Source of the DNA: a virus
Reading direction: 5' to 3' (one strand)
Length of the DNA: 64,000 nt
Virus record (IMG/VR): IMGVR_UViG_3300015195_000004
Coordinates: 1 to 64,000 of that record
Below the pieces are notes generated by a model. The model saw only the letters and a program-made list of their open reading frames with translations. It ran no database searches and was not told where the DNA came from. A program made the position numbers and the translations under genes. Position 1 is the first letter of the stretch. Every line of letters starts with the position of its first letter. This document shows, piece by piece, positions 43,138-50,552 of the stretch.

Positions 43138-43313
43138 AAGATACCGCAGTTTTCATGTGTACATAAACATTTATCTAGTCTTGAAAGATCATCAGACATA
43201 GAATCAGACTCTTCTTCCAATTCGTCAACACGGGACTCAAGATAGGAAATGTATTCCTGTACTTCGTCTAAAGCTTCCGAATACCTATTATCTTTAATTG
43301 CAAAAGACTTCAT
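43134..43313 (-). CDS. Small coiled-coil protein, 59 aa
   Basis: A helical coil (SEALDEVQEYISYLESRVDE) with a strongly acidic continuation ends in a Cys pair (CLCTHENCG). The ATG at 43313 is preferred to an upstream TTG. It overlaps the downstream GTG-start gene by 4 bases. Confidence 0.55.
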   Translation of the reverse strand: MKSFAIKDNRYSEALDEVQEYISYLESRVDELEEESDSMSDDLSRLDKCLCTHENCGIL

Positions 43314-43314
43314 C

Positions 43315-43464
43315 TTATTTATTGCACTCAAGTAATACAGTATCTTCAAGACTTTCTGACCACATTAAATCATCAATTTCTAAAAAGAACCCTGCGCCTA
43401 TAACTGCAACTTGAGAATCTAAATCATAGTCTGCTAGTTCTTTAATCAAATCCCTAACTGTCAT
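43315..43464 (-). CDS. MTVxDLI-type small phage protein, 49 aa
   Basis: MTVRDLIKELADYDLDSQVA belongs to a widespread phage style of small protein that starts M-T/K-V/I-x-x-L-I and has a hydrophobic strand after LxxxxxV. Three more members of this type lie in the window (51089, 51795, 57880). GAAGAAAA precedes the ATG. Function unknown. Confidence 0.6.
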   Translation of the reverse strand: MTVRDLIKELADYDLDSQVAVIGAGFFLEIDDLMWSESLEDTVLLECNK

Positions 43465-43934
43465 TTTTCTTCTTTAACCAATCCTTCTACAATTTTATAA
43501 ATTGACTGTTCAGCATCTTTTATGTTCTTTTGTTCTGTCTCAACTAACTCATTGTGCATCTTGTTAGTTAAATAGCTACAGATTGCCGAATTATGATCGG
43601 AAGACATCTCCATAGTATCCTTGAGGGCGTTTGTAAGGGCCTGAGAGGTTCTGTACGTACTCAGCAGGTCAAATCCCATTACTGATACTGCAGCCCTTGC
43701 TGTAGGGTCCTTAGTGCCCAAATAGACTAATGCTATTAGAGTTTCTACTAATGATTCGATGCCGTTTGTGTCATATACTTGCTGTCCTGTAGGTAATCTA
43801 CTTACTATACAAGACATATATACTTTTATTTCATCTGCCTTAGATAATACAGGTTCTGCCGGTGCTGCAGAATTAACTACAACCTTTGGGCCATTAATAA
43901 ATACATCTAAGGCTTGTTTAAAACGACTAAGCAT
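43461..43934 (-). CDS. Hypothetical protein, 157 aa
   Basis: This soluble helical protein (ESLVETLIALVYLGTKDPTA, LTNKMHNELVETEQKN) has no motif I recognise. It overlaps both neighbours by 4-8 bases and is part of the unit started at 44785. Confidence 0.6.
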   Translation of the reverse strand: MLSRFKQALDVFINGPKVVVNSAAPAEPVLSKADEIKVYMSCIVSRLPTGQQVYDTNGIESLVETLIALVYLGTKDPTARAAVSVMGFDLLSTYRTSQALTNALKDTMEMSSDHNSAICSYLTNKMHNELVETEQKNIKDAEQSIYKIVEGLVKEEK

Positions 43935-44202
43935 TCTTCCACTTTCTATCCCGTTCTTTAATCATCTTGTTTAGTTCTCTATCTGACACTCCTGGCTGAA
44001 CTACTATTTCCACATAGTAGGGCCGTTCCCAAAACAGAATCCTCGCTGTACCTTCGATAAAGCGGGTTCTTCGTTTAAGAGGCTCCGCAAATTCACAACC
44101 TCTATTGGGGCAAATACCATTCAAAAGGAGTCTTACCCCACATACACATCTTGGTTGGGCTAGGAAGGCTTCTCTTTGAGCCTCAGACCAGTTTCTGCAC
44201 AT
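43927..44202 (-). CDS. Zinc-ribbon-like small protein, 91 aa
   Basis: CVCGVRLLLNGICPNRGCEF provides four or five cysteines of a ribbon near residues 19-36, followed by a basic segment and a helix (DRELNKMIKERDRKW). It could bind nucleic acid or a host protein. Start by direct ATG, two bases after the previous stop. Confidence 0.6.
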   Translation of the reverse strand: MCRNWSEAQREAFLAQPRCVCGVRLLLNGICPNRGCEFAEPLKRRTRFIEGTARILFWERPYYVEIVVQPGVSDRELNKMIKERDRKWKNA

Positions 44203-44204
44203 TA

Positions 44205-44357
44205 TTAGTGTGATTGCCTATAAATATGTAGTTGGTCATTTAGCACATGAACAGCATTAGTTAATGATTCAATGGCCTCTACAATTTTATTAGTACAAAT
44301 TGTTATAGTCTGCGTCTCTTCTGTTTGGTTATGTGGGGCTTTGTTATAATCTAACAT
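44205..44357 (-). CDS. Hypothetical protein, 50 aa
   Basis: A Thr/Asn-rich helical protein (TEETQTITICTNKIVEAIES). Its ATG follows the upstream TAA directly (TAAATG), so it is translationally coupled to the 44358 gene. No function visible. Confidence 0.55.
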   Translation of the reverse strand: MLDYNKAPHNQTEETQTITICTNKIVEAIESLTNAVHVLNDQLHIYRQSH

Positions 44358-44537
44358 TTAGGCAGTATGATCCTTGTATCCTTGTTCAATAGCCTGATTC
44401 TCAGCTACTTGTGCTGCATCTGCTTTACGAAGCACCCACGCTGCTTTTTGTGATGCTGCGAGCTTAAGGCGTGATTCTTGGCTCATCTTGTAGCCGATTT
44501 TCCGACCCTTTTTCTTAATTTCAACTGTAATACTCAT
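44358..44537 (-). CDS. Small basic protein, 59 aa
   Basis: A Lys/Arg-rich start (EIKKKGRKIGYKMSQESRLK) and Ala/Gln-rich helix suggest a DNA- or RNA-binding peptide related in style to NUMOD3/homing-type helices (SQESRLKLAASQKAAW). GGAAGAATAAAG precedes the ATG. It is the first gene after a 210-base leader. Confidence 0.6.
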   Translation of the reverse strand: MSITVEIKKKGRKIGYKMSQESRLKLAASQKAAWVLRKADAAQVAENQAIEQGYKDHTA

Positions 44538-44750
44538 CTTTATTCTTCCTTTATTTTTTAGTGGTGAGAGCCTTTGGCCCCTCGTAGGACTCTCTTGCTA
44601 CCTGGGCCTCAAAGTCTCCCAGTTTACTATACGGTTCTTATGTAATACGAATGTGGCTCTTGAGGGATCACAGTTTATTTAGCCTAGTCTGTGTCCTATG
44701 GGTATAGTATCGTCATGCCGTCTCTCAGACCCTATCGACCTAACTTAGAC
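44538..44750 (-). ncRNA. Long structured 5' leader (candidate regulatory RNA)
   Basis: Transcription from the promoter at 44757-44785 should start near 44750, leaving about 210 bases before the first ATG. No frame has a ribosome binding site. Several inverted repeats can be read (for example GAGAG...CTCTC and GGCCC...GGGCC near 44570-44620). A shared TCACAGTTTAT word also occurs in the gene-free stretch at 29.05 kb. It may be a riboregulator; no known riboswitch consensus is seen. Confidence 0.4.
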
Positions 44751-44756
44751 TATGTA

Positions 44757-44785
44757 ATTATATACTATTATTCTACAATTGTCAA
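44757..44785 (-). promoter_or_regulatory. Consensus promoter with long leader
   Basis: TTGACA, 17 bases, TATAAT: a perfect consensus pair. It drives the 44537-42066 group of small genes through a leader of about 210 bases. Confidence 0.8.
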
Positions 44786-44788
44786 GCC

Positions 44789-45025
44789 TTAAAAAGGCCA
44801 ATCTTTAGGTAATGTTGCTTTAAGCTGATTCTGCCATTTTCTATTCTGAAATAGTGCCGCTATGCACTCCTCAGAGCAGAAGTGAAATTCCGGGGTGCAG
44901 TCTAGGTTTTCTGAGCCATAGCCGAAACTGAGGCTAACTGTGTTAAAATCAGTAACTATTTGGCACTGATCACAAATAAAGCCAGTTTGTATCCAAGTCT
45001 TTTGTAGTTCTGTTCTTATACTCAT
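44789..45025 (-). CDS. Zinc-binding small protein, 78 aa
   Basis: FICDQCQIV (C-x2-C) and HFCSEECIAAL (C-x3-C) form a likely zinc site, similar to host-modulating small phage proteins. The ATG at 45025 overlaps the upstream stop (ATGA). It is the last gene before the next promoter, which starts one base away. Confidence 0.6.
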   Translation of the reverse strand: MSIRTELQKTWIQTGFICDQCQIVTDFNTVSLSFGYGSENLDCTPEFHFCSEECIAALFQNRKWQNQLKATLPKDWPF

Positions 45026-45396
45026 ACAAATGTTCCAATCTCCCATTTCTTTGCCTGATATTCGGGGCAGTTCGTTTGAAAAATAAATTCCAACTTAGTA
45101 GCCTTCGCAAAATAATACTCTGTCAAAGCCCCAGGGGACTTTTCCCAACCGTCTAGTAAATAAATTGCCTGGCAAGTAGCTATAAGTTTTATATCATGTA
45201 CTAGAATGTCTGTATAGTTAAAGTTTGCCGGATGGCCCTTACTCCAGTCATGAAAAGGATAGAGCCTGCGGTCCTCTGAGGCTGGTGAAATTACTTCCCA
45301 TCCTTGTTTGGTAAGAAGCTTCTCAGCAGAATCAAATGCTGGAAAGTTAAGGTCTTTGTAGCCGCTTATACCCCCGCATATATATAGACGTTTCAT
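45022..45396 (-). CDS. Nucleoside 2-deoxyribosyltransferase-like protein, 124 aa
   Basis: MKRLYICGGISGYKDLNFPA, AEKLLTKQGWEVISPASED and IYLLDGWEKSPGALTEYYFA match the phage family often annotated DUF4406/nucleoside 2-deoxyribosyltransferase-like: a Rossmann-like fold with a G-G-I-S/T-G start, a DGWxxSxGAxxE motif and a predicted nucleotide ligand. It may salvage or modify deoxynucleosides, which fits the two deaminase-like genes nearby. Confidence 0.82.
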   Translation of the reverse strand: MKRLYICGGISGYKDLNFPAFDSAEKLLTKQGWEVISPASEDRRLYPFHDWSKGHPANFNYTDILVHDIKLIATCQAIYLLDGWEKSPGALTEYYFAKATKLEFIFQTNCPEYQAKKWEIGTFV

Positions 45397-45687
45397 TCAG
45401 TAAACGTCGCCTGATTCGGAAATTTTCTTGTCCTCATAAGGATTAACCATTCTACGCACCATCTCAAGTTTGCAAGCTTCTAATGCACCAATGGCACCAT
45501 TCAAATCTGAATAACAAGGAGTAACCTTGCCGCCGCACTTAAGGAAAGCCTGAAGGATTACTGTGAATACGTAGTTAAGATGCCCTACCTCGAAGTTGCA
45601 GTCATATGATTCGTTCTCAATATGGTCGCATAATGGAGTAAGGAACTGGCGGAGATTTTCTCTCTCAGATTGCTTAATGTAGGGCAC
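45397..45687 (-). CDS. DUF6899-type phage protein, 96 aa
   Basis: MPYIKQSERENL at the start, GH-LNYVFTVILQAFL in the middle and IGALEACKLEMVRRMVNPYEDKKI at the end are the signature of a common, functionally unknown phage and bacterial family. The closing ENGDVY-like SESGDVY is also typical. It is coupled to the next gene with no gap. Confidence 0.8.
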   Translation of the reverse strand: MPYIKQSERENLRQFLTPLCDHIENESYDCNFEVGHLNYVFTVILQAFLKCGGKVTPCYSDLNGAIGALEACKLEMVRRMVNPYEDKKISESGDVY

Positions 45688-45690
45688 TCT

Positions 45691-45972
45691 TTACTCCTTT
45701 ACAACCTTAGCATATTTTTGAACTAAGTCTAGTGCAGTACGATAACCCATTTCCATATCCCTAACACTAACCCAATCAATTCCATCTTGAATCCCAGGAA
45801 GTTTTGCTCCATATGGAATTGTAAATATAGCTTCAAGGGAATCAAGCACCCCAAGAAGTTCACCAGCTAAAAACCTCACCTCTGATCCTTTCTCATTACG
45901 GTCCCAAGATGCTAAAGCCTCTTGACGACATACAGCGAGATCAATGGGTCCAAATTTGGCTTGTATTTTCAT
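45691..45972 (-). CDS. Hypothetical protein, 93 aa
   Basis: An alpha-rich protein (EVRFLAGELLGVLDSLEAIF, YRTALDLVQKYAKVV). GGAGAAATT precedes its ATG, which overlaps the upstream stop. It lies between two conserved phage genes in a nucleotide-related unit. Function unknown. Confidence 0.6.
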   Translation of the reverse strand: MKIQAKFGPIDLAVCRQEALASWDRNEKGSEVRFLAGELLGVLDSLEAIFTIPYGAKLPGIQDGIDWVSVRDMEMGYRTALDLVQKYAKVVKE

Positions 45973-46265
45973 AATTTCTCCTTACTCCTTTTTTGGTAGT
46001 TTAATATAATATCATCCACAGTAAGATTACATACTATGGTTTCTGATAATTCTTTACTAGCAGTGTGCCAAAACCCTTCTGAATCTTGGTATTCAGGAAC
46101 TTCTTTAAATTTAAAACTGACAGTACCTTTTACACTACCCAGCGGATCAGAATAGTGTCTAGTAGCATAGATGTCACATTTCGGGCATTTAATATCATTC
46201 TGTATTTGTTCTAGAATTTCTAAGCATGTAGTGGGTTTCTTTTTAAGTTTAAGAAAATTAAACAT
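45969..46265 (-). CDS. Hypothetical protein with one zinc knuckle, 98 aa
   Basis: KCPKCDIYATRH (C-x2-C) near the N terminus and another Cys at CNLTVDD could hold a metal; the middle is beta-rich. Start at 46265 (MFNFLKLKKKP) in an 8-base overlap with the upstream stop; a longer start lies inside that gene. Confidence 0.58.
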   Translation of the reverse strand: MFNFLKLKKKPTTCLEILEQIQNDIKCPKCDIYATRHYSDPLGSVKGTVSFKFKEVPEYQDSEGFWHTASKELSETIVCNLTVDDIILNYQKRSKEKL

Positions 46266-46530
46266 TTTGGTATCCAAGTACAGTTGCGGTGCCATCACAC
46301 AGTTCAATCCATGTAGAAACTGATGTCTCTTTGAAGTTATCTGAACTGCTTCCTACTGGAAAAGGGAAGGTAAGAAGTTTTGTTCCGTATAAAGGTTTAC
46401 TAACAGTATATGTATCTGTATCAGGAAGTTCAATACCTAATCTTACTTGATCCCTTAGGTATGTATTCAGTGCCTCAAGTCGATCCTCGGCTATTACGTA
46501 TGCATCGTTCTCTACTAAATACATTCTCAT
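46258..46530 (-). CDS. Hypothetical protein, 90 aa
   Basis: MRMYLVENDAYVIAEDRLEAL with TYTVSKPLYGTKLLTFPF gives a small alpha/beta protein. No gap separates it from the deaminase-like gene upstream. Function unknown. Confidence 0.58.
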   Translation of the reverse strand: MRMYLVENDAYVIAEDRLEALNTYLRDQVRLGIELPDTDTYTVSKPLYGTKLLTFPFPVGSSSDNFKETSVSTWIELCDGTATVLGYQNV

Positions 46531-46893
46531 CTATAACACTCTTTCTGAAGCAAATCCAAGCTCTGTGGTGTAAACAAACTTTCTGATTTTCCCTGTTGCC
46601 TTAATTAATTCGAGGCATTCTTTACAGGGTCTGCTCATTCCTAATGATCCATCATGCTTACTGCGATAAATATATAATACAGCATTTCTATCCTCTTTGT
46701 CAAGGTGCCGCATTACGGCCAATTCGCAGTGTATCCAGTTCTCCCTACTTTTGCTAGAAGGGTGCGTTTTAAATATATTGGACGAAACTGCCATCTTATT
46801 ACCTACCATAAGAACAGCTACCATTTTTTTACGTTTCCAGCCATCTTTATTAAAGTAATTACGTGCCATCTTCAGGCCAAAAGGTAGTTTCAT
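46531..46893 (-). CDS. Cytidine deaminase-fold protein, 120 aa
   Basis: The two zinc motifs of the cytidine deaminase superfamily are present: HCELAV (His55, Glu57) and RPCKECLEL (Cys90, Cys93). Length and spacing (about 33 residues) fit small nucleoside, tRNA or DNA deaminases. Substrate is unknown; a basic surface (KRKKM, SSKSRENW) leaves nucleic acid possible. It sits in a nucleotide-metabolism cluster with a deoxyribosyltransferase-like gene and a second deaminase at 47342. Confidence 0.78.
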   Translation of the reverse strand: MKLPFGLKMARNYFNKDGWKRKKMVAVLMVGNKMAVSSNIFKTHPSSKSRENWIHCELAVMRHLDKEDRNAVLYIYRSKHDGSLGMSRPCKECLELIKATGKIRKFVYTTELGFASERVL

Positions 46894-46901
46894 ATAATCC
46901 T

Positions 46902-47303
46902 TTATCTAACGCAGTTACTACAAGTAGATGTCAGTTTAACGATGATGTCGTGAGCTATAGCGACTTGTGGGTAAAATACTGCCACCCAGTTCCATACATA
47001 CAAAAGGTTCCCTAAAGCTATACAATATCCTATGACAGGGACGAAATACAGCATAATCGCCGGAGTTGGGCCCCCATCAGAATAAAACATAGTATGTTTT
47101 AGTGGATTTAAGCATACATACAACGCTAATGAAGCAAGAATCAGGAAGAGAATGCCGACTATAATACCTTCCAGTCCCATAACTCGCTCTACACCTAATA
47201 CTAGGTCTATGGTCTGGGGGCCATATTGATGGGCTGCTACGCTGACAGTCTTGGTAATTTCAGAGCCGATTTTCTCTAACTCTGAGAAATATTCATTATT
47301 CAT
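46902..47303 (-). CDS. Membrane protein, 133 aa
   Basis: Three hydrophobic segments are visible (GIIVGILFLILASLALYVCL, ILYFVPVIGYCIALGNLLYV, and one weaker segment around WVAVFYP). A C-terminal Cys pair (CSNC) follows. The ATG is 6 bases from the -10 box: probable leaderless start. No homologous family named. Confidence 0.62.
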   Translation of the reverse strand: MNNEYFSELEKIGSEITKTVSVAAHQYGPQTIDLVLGVERVMGLEGIIVGILFLILASLALYVCLNPLKHTMFYSDGGPTPAIMLYFVPVIGYCIALGNLLYVWNWVAVFYPQVAIAHDIIVKLTSTCSNCVR

Positions 47304-47309
47304 GTACTT

Positions 47310-47338
47310 ATCCTATCATAGTATTTAAACTAAGTCAA
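47310..47338 (-). promoter_or_regulatory. Promoter, leaderless type
   Basis: TTGACT, 17 bases, TAGGAT, 6 bases, ATG (47303). ATGATAGGAT context as at 785 and 42037. It can drive the nucleotide-metabolism unit down to 44789. Confidence 0.75.
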
Positions 47339-47341
47339 GTG

Positions 47342-47695
47342 TTATTCTTGTGTCCAGAACATTTTCTGAATGCCTGCTTGCTTAAGGCGCATTTCGCAAC
47401 GGGCACACGGTTTGTGGGTAGCATATAAAATACTACCATCAACACTAATGCCGAATTTTGCGGCAGTCAACAGGGCATTTTCTGAATCATGAATAGTTCT
47501 TTGGCAGTGATTAGACTCCACAAGACATCCTACTTCATCACACTCAGGAGCACCTGACTGACTTCCGTTATAACCAGTAGCGAGAATCCTATTATCCCGT
47601 ACTAAAACACATCCTACTCGTTTTCTAGGACATGTAGCTCTAGTAGAAATTACTTGAGCCAAGTTAAGGAAATAAGTTTCCCATGAAGGTTTCAT
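47342..47695 (-). CDS. dCMP deaminase-family protein with altered active site, 117 aa
   Basis: The family converts dCMP to dUMP for thymidylate synthesis. Zinc ligands His69 (RTIHDSENAL) and Cys97/Cys100 (KPCARC), and the N-terminal GCVLVRDNRILATGYNGS segment, are family-typical. The usual H-A-E-x-N-A signature reads H-D-S-E-N-A: the catalytic glutamate position is Ser71, with Glu72 next to it. Activity may be lost, shifted, or regulated. It overlaps the RlmN-like gene by 4 bases. Confidence 0.85.
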   Translation of the reverse strand: MKPSWETYFLNLAQVISTRATCPRKRVGCVLVRDNRILATGYNGSQSGAPECDEVGCLVESNHCQRTIHDSENALLTAAKFGISVDGSILYATHKPCARCEMRLKQAGIQKMFWTQE

Positions 47696-48567
47696 TTTCC
47701 TACGAACATCCCGCAGGACGCCTTAACATCGAATCCGACCTTACCTATTATTTTAACATCTGACCCAGGCAGAGAATCTTTAAGGAACTGAGCATTTCGT
47801 TCAATAATACACACTTCAGGTTCTTTACCTTGCAGAGTTGAATAAGGATTATATCTCACCACATTAAAATCAACTCGTAGATTAAAGGCCTTTATTGCTT
47901 CTACAATACTAGTCAAAGTTTCTATAGAATCATTCTCGCCCTCAATAAATGCCCAGTGCAACTTAATAATCTTGTGGGACTCGTCTTGATAGTCCTTCAG
48001 TTTCTCTAGGGCTAGAAGGGGGTCTAATGCCTTAGGCAACCACCTCTTACGGAATGTGGGGTCCATACTATAGAGGGAATAGTAAATGTCTGGTGTGTAG
48101 TCCTGGAAAATCTCTGAGAGGTTCTTATCCTTCATTTCAAGAGGCATAATAGTTGAATACTTAAACTTAGGAATTACATTATAATCTCTAGCAATGTCTC
48201 CAAGGGCTCTGCATAGCCTACTTCCTCCCTGGTTATCAATTACACGAGGGTTACAGAATACTTCTCCGCGTGACATAAAATTAAAATGCATAGACTTAGC
48301 AGGTTCTTTAGTTACATAATGCTCGCACACTTGCCAAGCCTGTTCCTGGTAATCCTCAATATCAAGGAACTTATACTTCGTTTGTCCTGTTTGAGTAAGG
48401 TGACACATTCTGCAGGCTTTATCACAGCCAGTCATACTAGACAGATAGCAGATAAAGTACTCATCAGTACGTCTTACATACCTGGCCTCAATCTTACCAG
48501 GAAAGTCGCCTTCTGTTACAAAGTTAACTGAGGCGTCTTCTTGACTATGAAATATTGTATTTGACAT
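47692..48567 (-). CDS. RlmN-like radical SAM protein (adenine C2-methyltransferase family), 291 aa
   Basis: RlmN/Cfr enzymes methylate adenine C2/C8 of 23S rRNA and tRNA. The iron-sulphur motif C-x3-C-x2-C is CDKACRMC (48, 52, 55). Other RlmN landmarks are FMSRGE, the FKYSTI strand, the RKRWLP region, FNVVRYNP and a C-terminal VKASCGMF (Cys285), the position of the methyl-carrier cysteine. Cys40 may be its partner. It lacks the usual N-terminal accessory domain (normal length about 370-380), so substrate contact should differ. Phage RlmN-like proteins are known in metagenomes, but their target is not settled. Confidence 0.85.
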   Translation of the reverse strand: MSNTIFHSQEDASVNFVTEGDFPGKIEARYVRRTDEYFICYLSSMTGCDKACRMCHLTQTGQTKYKFLDIEDYQEQAWQVCEHYVTKEPAKSMHFNFMSRGEVFCNPRVIDNQGGSRLCRALGDIARDYNVIPKFKYSTIMPLEMKDKNLSEIFQDYTPDIYYSLYSMDPTFRKRWLPKALDPLLALEKLKDYQDESHKIIKLHWAFIEGENDSIETLTSIVEAIKAFNLRVDFNVVRYNPYSTLQGKEPEVCIIERNAQFLKDSLPGSDVKIIGKVGFDVKASCGMFVGK

Positions 48568-48589
48568 TAACTACATCCTTGTTATACAT

Positions 48590-49285
48590 TTACTTCTCTA
48601 ACTCCTCTAAAAACTTCTTGTATATAATAGCTCCGTATGTTCCTACTTCTGTTATTCCTGCACTTATTAATGTTCCGTTCATTTTTGCAGCTAATGCCGC
48701 ATTTAGGGCAGCAGACATAAGTTCTGGTATCACTTTGTACTTACTAGGGAACCTAGCATAATCATTCCATAGATCAAAAGTAGGGTCAGGAACACTAACA
48801 TCAATTCCCTTAGTGGCTTCTTGGTATGCAGATTCTATACTATTGCATAATGCTTGATTATAGTTCTGGGCTTGAGATTTATCAAATCCTCCCCAATAGT
48901 TCTCATGAAGCTCAATAGGTATGTGGTTATCGTTCAGAAATTTATAATCTTCCATATTAGGATTAGCTTGTGACACAACGCACTCTTCACAGGTTTTAGG
49001 ATCATGAGGATGCAGCATAGTTTCACTTTGATAATCATCAGAGGCCGAACTATCGTAGTAGTCTGATTCCCAGTCAGCAATATCCTCATTCACAAACTCT
49101 AGTTCATGGTCCTTAAACACGTTCCCTTCTCCAGGAAATGGAGTTAGCACTATCCAGCCTGTGGAATCGAATTCCTTAACAGTATATACCTGGTCTGTGG
49201 CATAAACATAATCCGATTGTGTTGGAGTTTTAATCCTAACCAAATCTCCAATTTCAAAAATACTTCTCATCTGGCTCCCTATCAT
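48590..49285 (-). CDS. Hypothetical protein with KOW/SH3-like N terminus, 231 aa
   Basis: The N-terminal 55 residues (IFEIGDLVRIKTPTQSDYVY, DQVYTVKEFD) look like a small SH3-like beta barrel. A CEECV motif and HPHDPKTC suggest a metal site in the middle, and the C-terminal part is helical. The ATG at 49285 follows GAGGAGA and overlaps the upstream stop by 4 bases. Function unknown. Confidence 0.6.
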   Translation of the reverse strand: MIGSQMRSIFEIGDLVRIKTPTQSDYVYATDQVYTVKEFDSTGWIVLTPFPGEGNVFKDHELEFVNEDIADWESDYYDSSASDDYQSETMLHPHDPKTCEECVVSQANPNMEDYKFLNDNHIPIELHENYWGGFDKSQAQNYNQALCNSIESAYQEATKGIDVSVPDPTFDLWNDYARFPSKYKVIPELMSAALNAALAAKMNGTLISAGITEVGTYGAIIYKKFLEELEK

Positions 49286-49515
49286 ATCTTTTCTCCTCTG
49301 TGATTCCACAATCCTAGTAAACACATAATTAAGTACACTGAATAGCTGCAAAATAAGCCCCAAGCGTGATAGTGCCATGCAACCGGCATTAAGGCTACAT
49401 CAGATAAAGTGCCTAACAAAAACCCCTGGTTAGGCCTCTTATAGGCCAGCATCATTGATCCTAAGGGACCAGCAACAGAACCTAGTATCTCCAGTACCCA
49501 ATAAGGATTAAGCAA
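49282..49515 (-). CDS. Small membrane protein, PnuC-like half, 77 aa
   Basis: Two or three hydrophobic segments (GSVAGPLGSMMLAYK, VYLIMCLLGLW) and the arrangement GxxxGPLG...YKRPNQGFLLG...AWGLFCSY...GLWNHRG recall one repeat of PnuC/YgjV-type nicotinamide riboside transporters. As only a half-size unit, it would have to dimerise. Moderate-to-low certainty. Its start overlaps the previous stop by 8 bases. Confidence 0.58.
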   Translation of the reverse strand: MLNPYWVLEILGSVAGPLGSMMLAYKRPNQGFLLGTLSDVALMPVAWHYHAWGLFCSYSVYLIMCLLGLWNHRGEKI

Positions 49516-50080
49516 CTTCTTTATATCCTTTAGTACAAGGACAATCTTTTTCTCTACACTGTTTTACTGCATGTTGCCATCTTACATGTGGGCATTCTTT
49601 ACATAGATCATAATGCCGGATGTTGGATTCCACCATGTCCTCAAAAAGTTCTACTTCATTTCCTTCTAAGAAAATATCTACTGGATAATTAGAGCTTTCT
49701 TTGAATTGAAAGAAGTAACAATGCTCTTTCGTTTCTCTTACTGTTTTATAAAATCCGTGGCATCCCCACATTGTTTCATATTCAGTAGACTTGGTGGCAT
49801 ATACAGGCACGGCATCTACTTTAGCTTGAGCTTCTTGCCAGGTTGAAGCCAACACCCCTACATAAGTTACAGGTCCACCACCCATCGGGTCTCCCAGCCT
49901 AACTACTCCCCAAAAACGGCCTTCACATATCTTTTTAATCTCTTCTAGTAATGCGGCCCTATTATCTATCCCGGCATTCTTCTCTACTTCGAGAATCTGA
50001 TTAATAGATAAGTAAGAGTCATCCTTCTTGTATCTATAAAGAAGAGGGGTATCTATGGGGTTTATAGCAGAGATGTACAT
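49508..50080 (-). CDS. Hypothetical protein with Cys-rich tail, 190 aa
   Basis: The middle (RFWGVVRLGDPMGGGPVTYV) is alpha/beta. The last 35 residues carry five cysteines (CKECPHVRWQHAVKQCREKD and CPC), a likely zinc-binding tail. The ATG at 50080 shares one base with the preceding stop; an upstream in-frame start has no support. Function unknown. Confidence 0.6.
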   Translation of the reverse strand: MYISAINPIDTPLLYRYKKDDSYLSINQILEVEKNAGIDNRAALLEEIKKICEGRFWGVVRLGDPMGGGPVTYVGVLASTWQEAQAKVDAVPVYATKSTEYETMWGCHGFYKTVRETKEHCYFFQFKESSNYPVDIFLEGNEVELFEDMVESNIRHYDLCKECPHVRWQHAVKQCREKDCPCTKGYKEVA

Positions 50081-50448
50081 TAATCGTGGCAATAACAATC
50101 TGAATCAGTACAACCATTATCATCTGATTCTGAATTGTCCCCAAAGATTTCATCTGGGTCCAGTTCTTCTAGTTTATCAATTAGAACTTGAACTTCGTCT
50201 TCTACATTATTCCAGAAACTATATCCTTGAGGGGTCAGTGACCAGCTAATGCCAGATATTAGGAGGTCTTGCAACTTCCGTATATCCTGTACGGTGTGAC
50301 CATCAAGCAAGAAGGTCTCCTCTTCGTCTTCAGTACATTCTGTATATTCATCAATAACTGCCAATGCCGATTTGGGGTAGGAAGTGCCATAAGCCGCTTC
50401 AATAGCGTACTTAAGAGTCTCTGCCTGTTCTTTAGTTAATTGTTGCAT
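50080..50448 (-). CDS. Acidic hypothetical protein, 122 aa
   Basis: A helical start (LTKEQAETLKYAIEAAYGTS), an acidic middle and a closing Asp/Cys-rich tail (CTDSDCYCHD). AAAGGATAG precedes the ATG. It is the first gene of a unit that leads to the RlmN-like gene and follows a leader of about 70 bases. Confidence 0.6.
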   Translation of the reverse strand: MQQLTKEQAETLKYAIEAAYGTSYPKSALAVIDEYTECTEDEEETFLLDGHTVQDIRKLQDLLISGISWSLTPQGYSFWNNVEDEVQVLIDKLEELDPDEIFGDNSESDDNGCTDSDCYCHD

Positions 50449-50523
50449 TTCTTTTCTATCCTTTTCTTAAGTTTTTCTTTATGTAAGGTTAGTGCCCGTC
50501 GCAAAGACGAGCACCGTTCTTGT

Positions 50524-50552
50524 ATCTTACTAGGTTTTGTAGTTCTTGTCAA
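50524..50552 (-). promoter_or_regulatory. Promoter inside the 3' end of the preceding gene
   Basis: TTGACA, 17 bases, TAAGAT. It overlaps the last codons and stop of the 50530 gene. The leader of about 70 bases has an inverted repeat (GTGCTCGTC/GACGGGCAC) near 50490-50510. Confidence 0.68.
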
